DNA from: Treponema sp.
GTDB taxonomy: Bacteria; Spirochaetota; Spirochaetia; Treponematales; Treponemataceae
Reading direction: 5' to 3'
DNA: 36,985 bases
NCBI GenBank assembly: GCA_024696155.1
Contig: JAILHD010000177.1
Coordinates: 1-36,985 of the forward strand
Below the pieces are notes generated by a model. It worked only from the letters and a program-made list of their open reading frames with translations, searched no databases and had not been told where the DNA came from. Below, in pieces: positions 36,861 through 36,985 of the stretch. The position numbers and the translations under genes were made by a program. Position 1 is the stretch's first letter. Every line of letters begins with the position of its first letter.

Positions 36861-36985
36861 AATTTTCACCGTCGCGCAGCACTGCTGAGCGACTTCAAAC
36901 GAGAAAGTTTTTTGACACAACAGGGAAGGAAATAACTAACTGTATAGTTCAAGTTTTATATGTTTTGTATCATTAAAAACATACC

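Noticed and set aside
1-36985. CRISPR array, prophage, transposon or toxin-antitoxin system
   Set aside because: No regularly spaced direct repeats, integrase, transposase, phage structural or TA-like pairs were seen; gene content is housekeeping.

Overview
This 37 kb window is ordinary chromosomal backbone from a host-associated spirochaete, most likely Treponema-like (inferred from gene content and codon style, not verified). I see no prophage, CRISPR array, transposase or defence island. From left to right it contains:
(1) a 5'-truncated M48/Ste24 protease, a secreted unknown protein and an M15-like peptidase.
(2) A long minus-strand operon: hisA-hisI-hisE fusion, hisD, def, fmt, PASTA protein, aroDE fusion, rpiA, RluA-family pseudouridine synthase.
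(3) tpiA, htrA and map.
(4) A ~10 kb minus-strand V/A-type ATPase operon: EIIA-like, G/H-like, C, I, K, F, E, A, B, D, UspA, J-domain protein. It is preceded by secG.
(5) Plus-strand purL (PurL-PurQ type), a thioredoxin-fold secreted protein, two tandem CorC/HlyC-type CBS proteins, rpsD, ispE, spoVG and tRNA-Gln(TTG).

The most novel signal is intergenic. Two tandem ~90 bp repeats lie upstream of purL, and a diverged inverted copy fills the map/dnaJ gap. They share two stem-loops with compensatory base changes, which suggests an undescribed structured repeat or RNA family. Other points of interest are several predicted leaderless promoters (-10 box 4-6 nt before ATG), a hairpin loop upstream of tpiA that nearly copies the 16S rRNA 3' end, and a promoter nested in a terminator hairpin at the head of the V-ATPase operon. 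All calls come from reading the sequence and ORF track; no database search was run.
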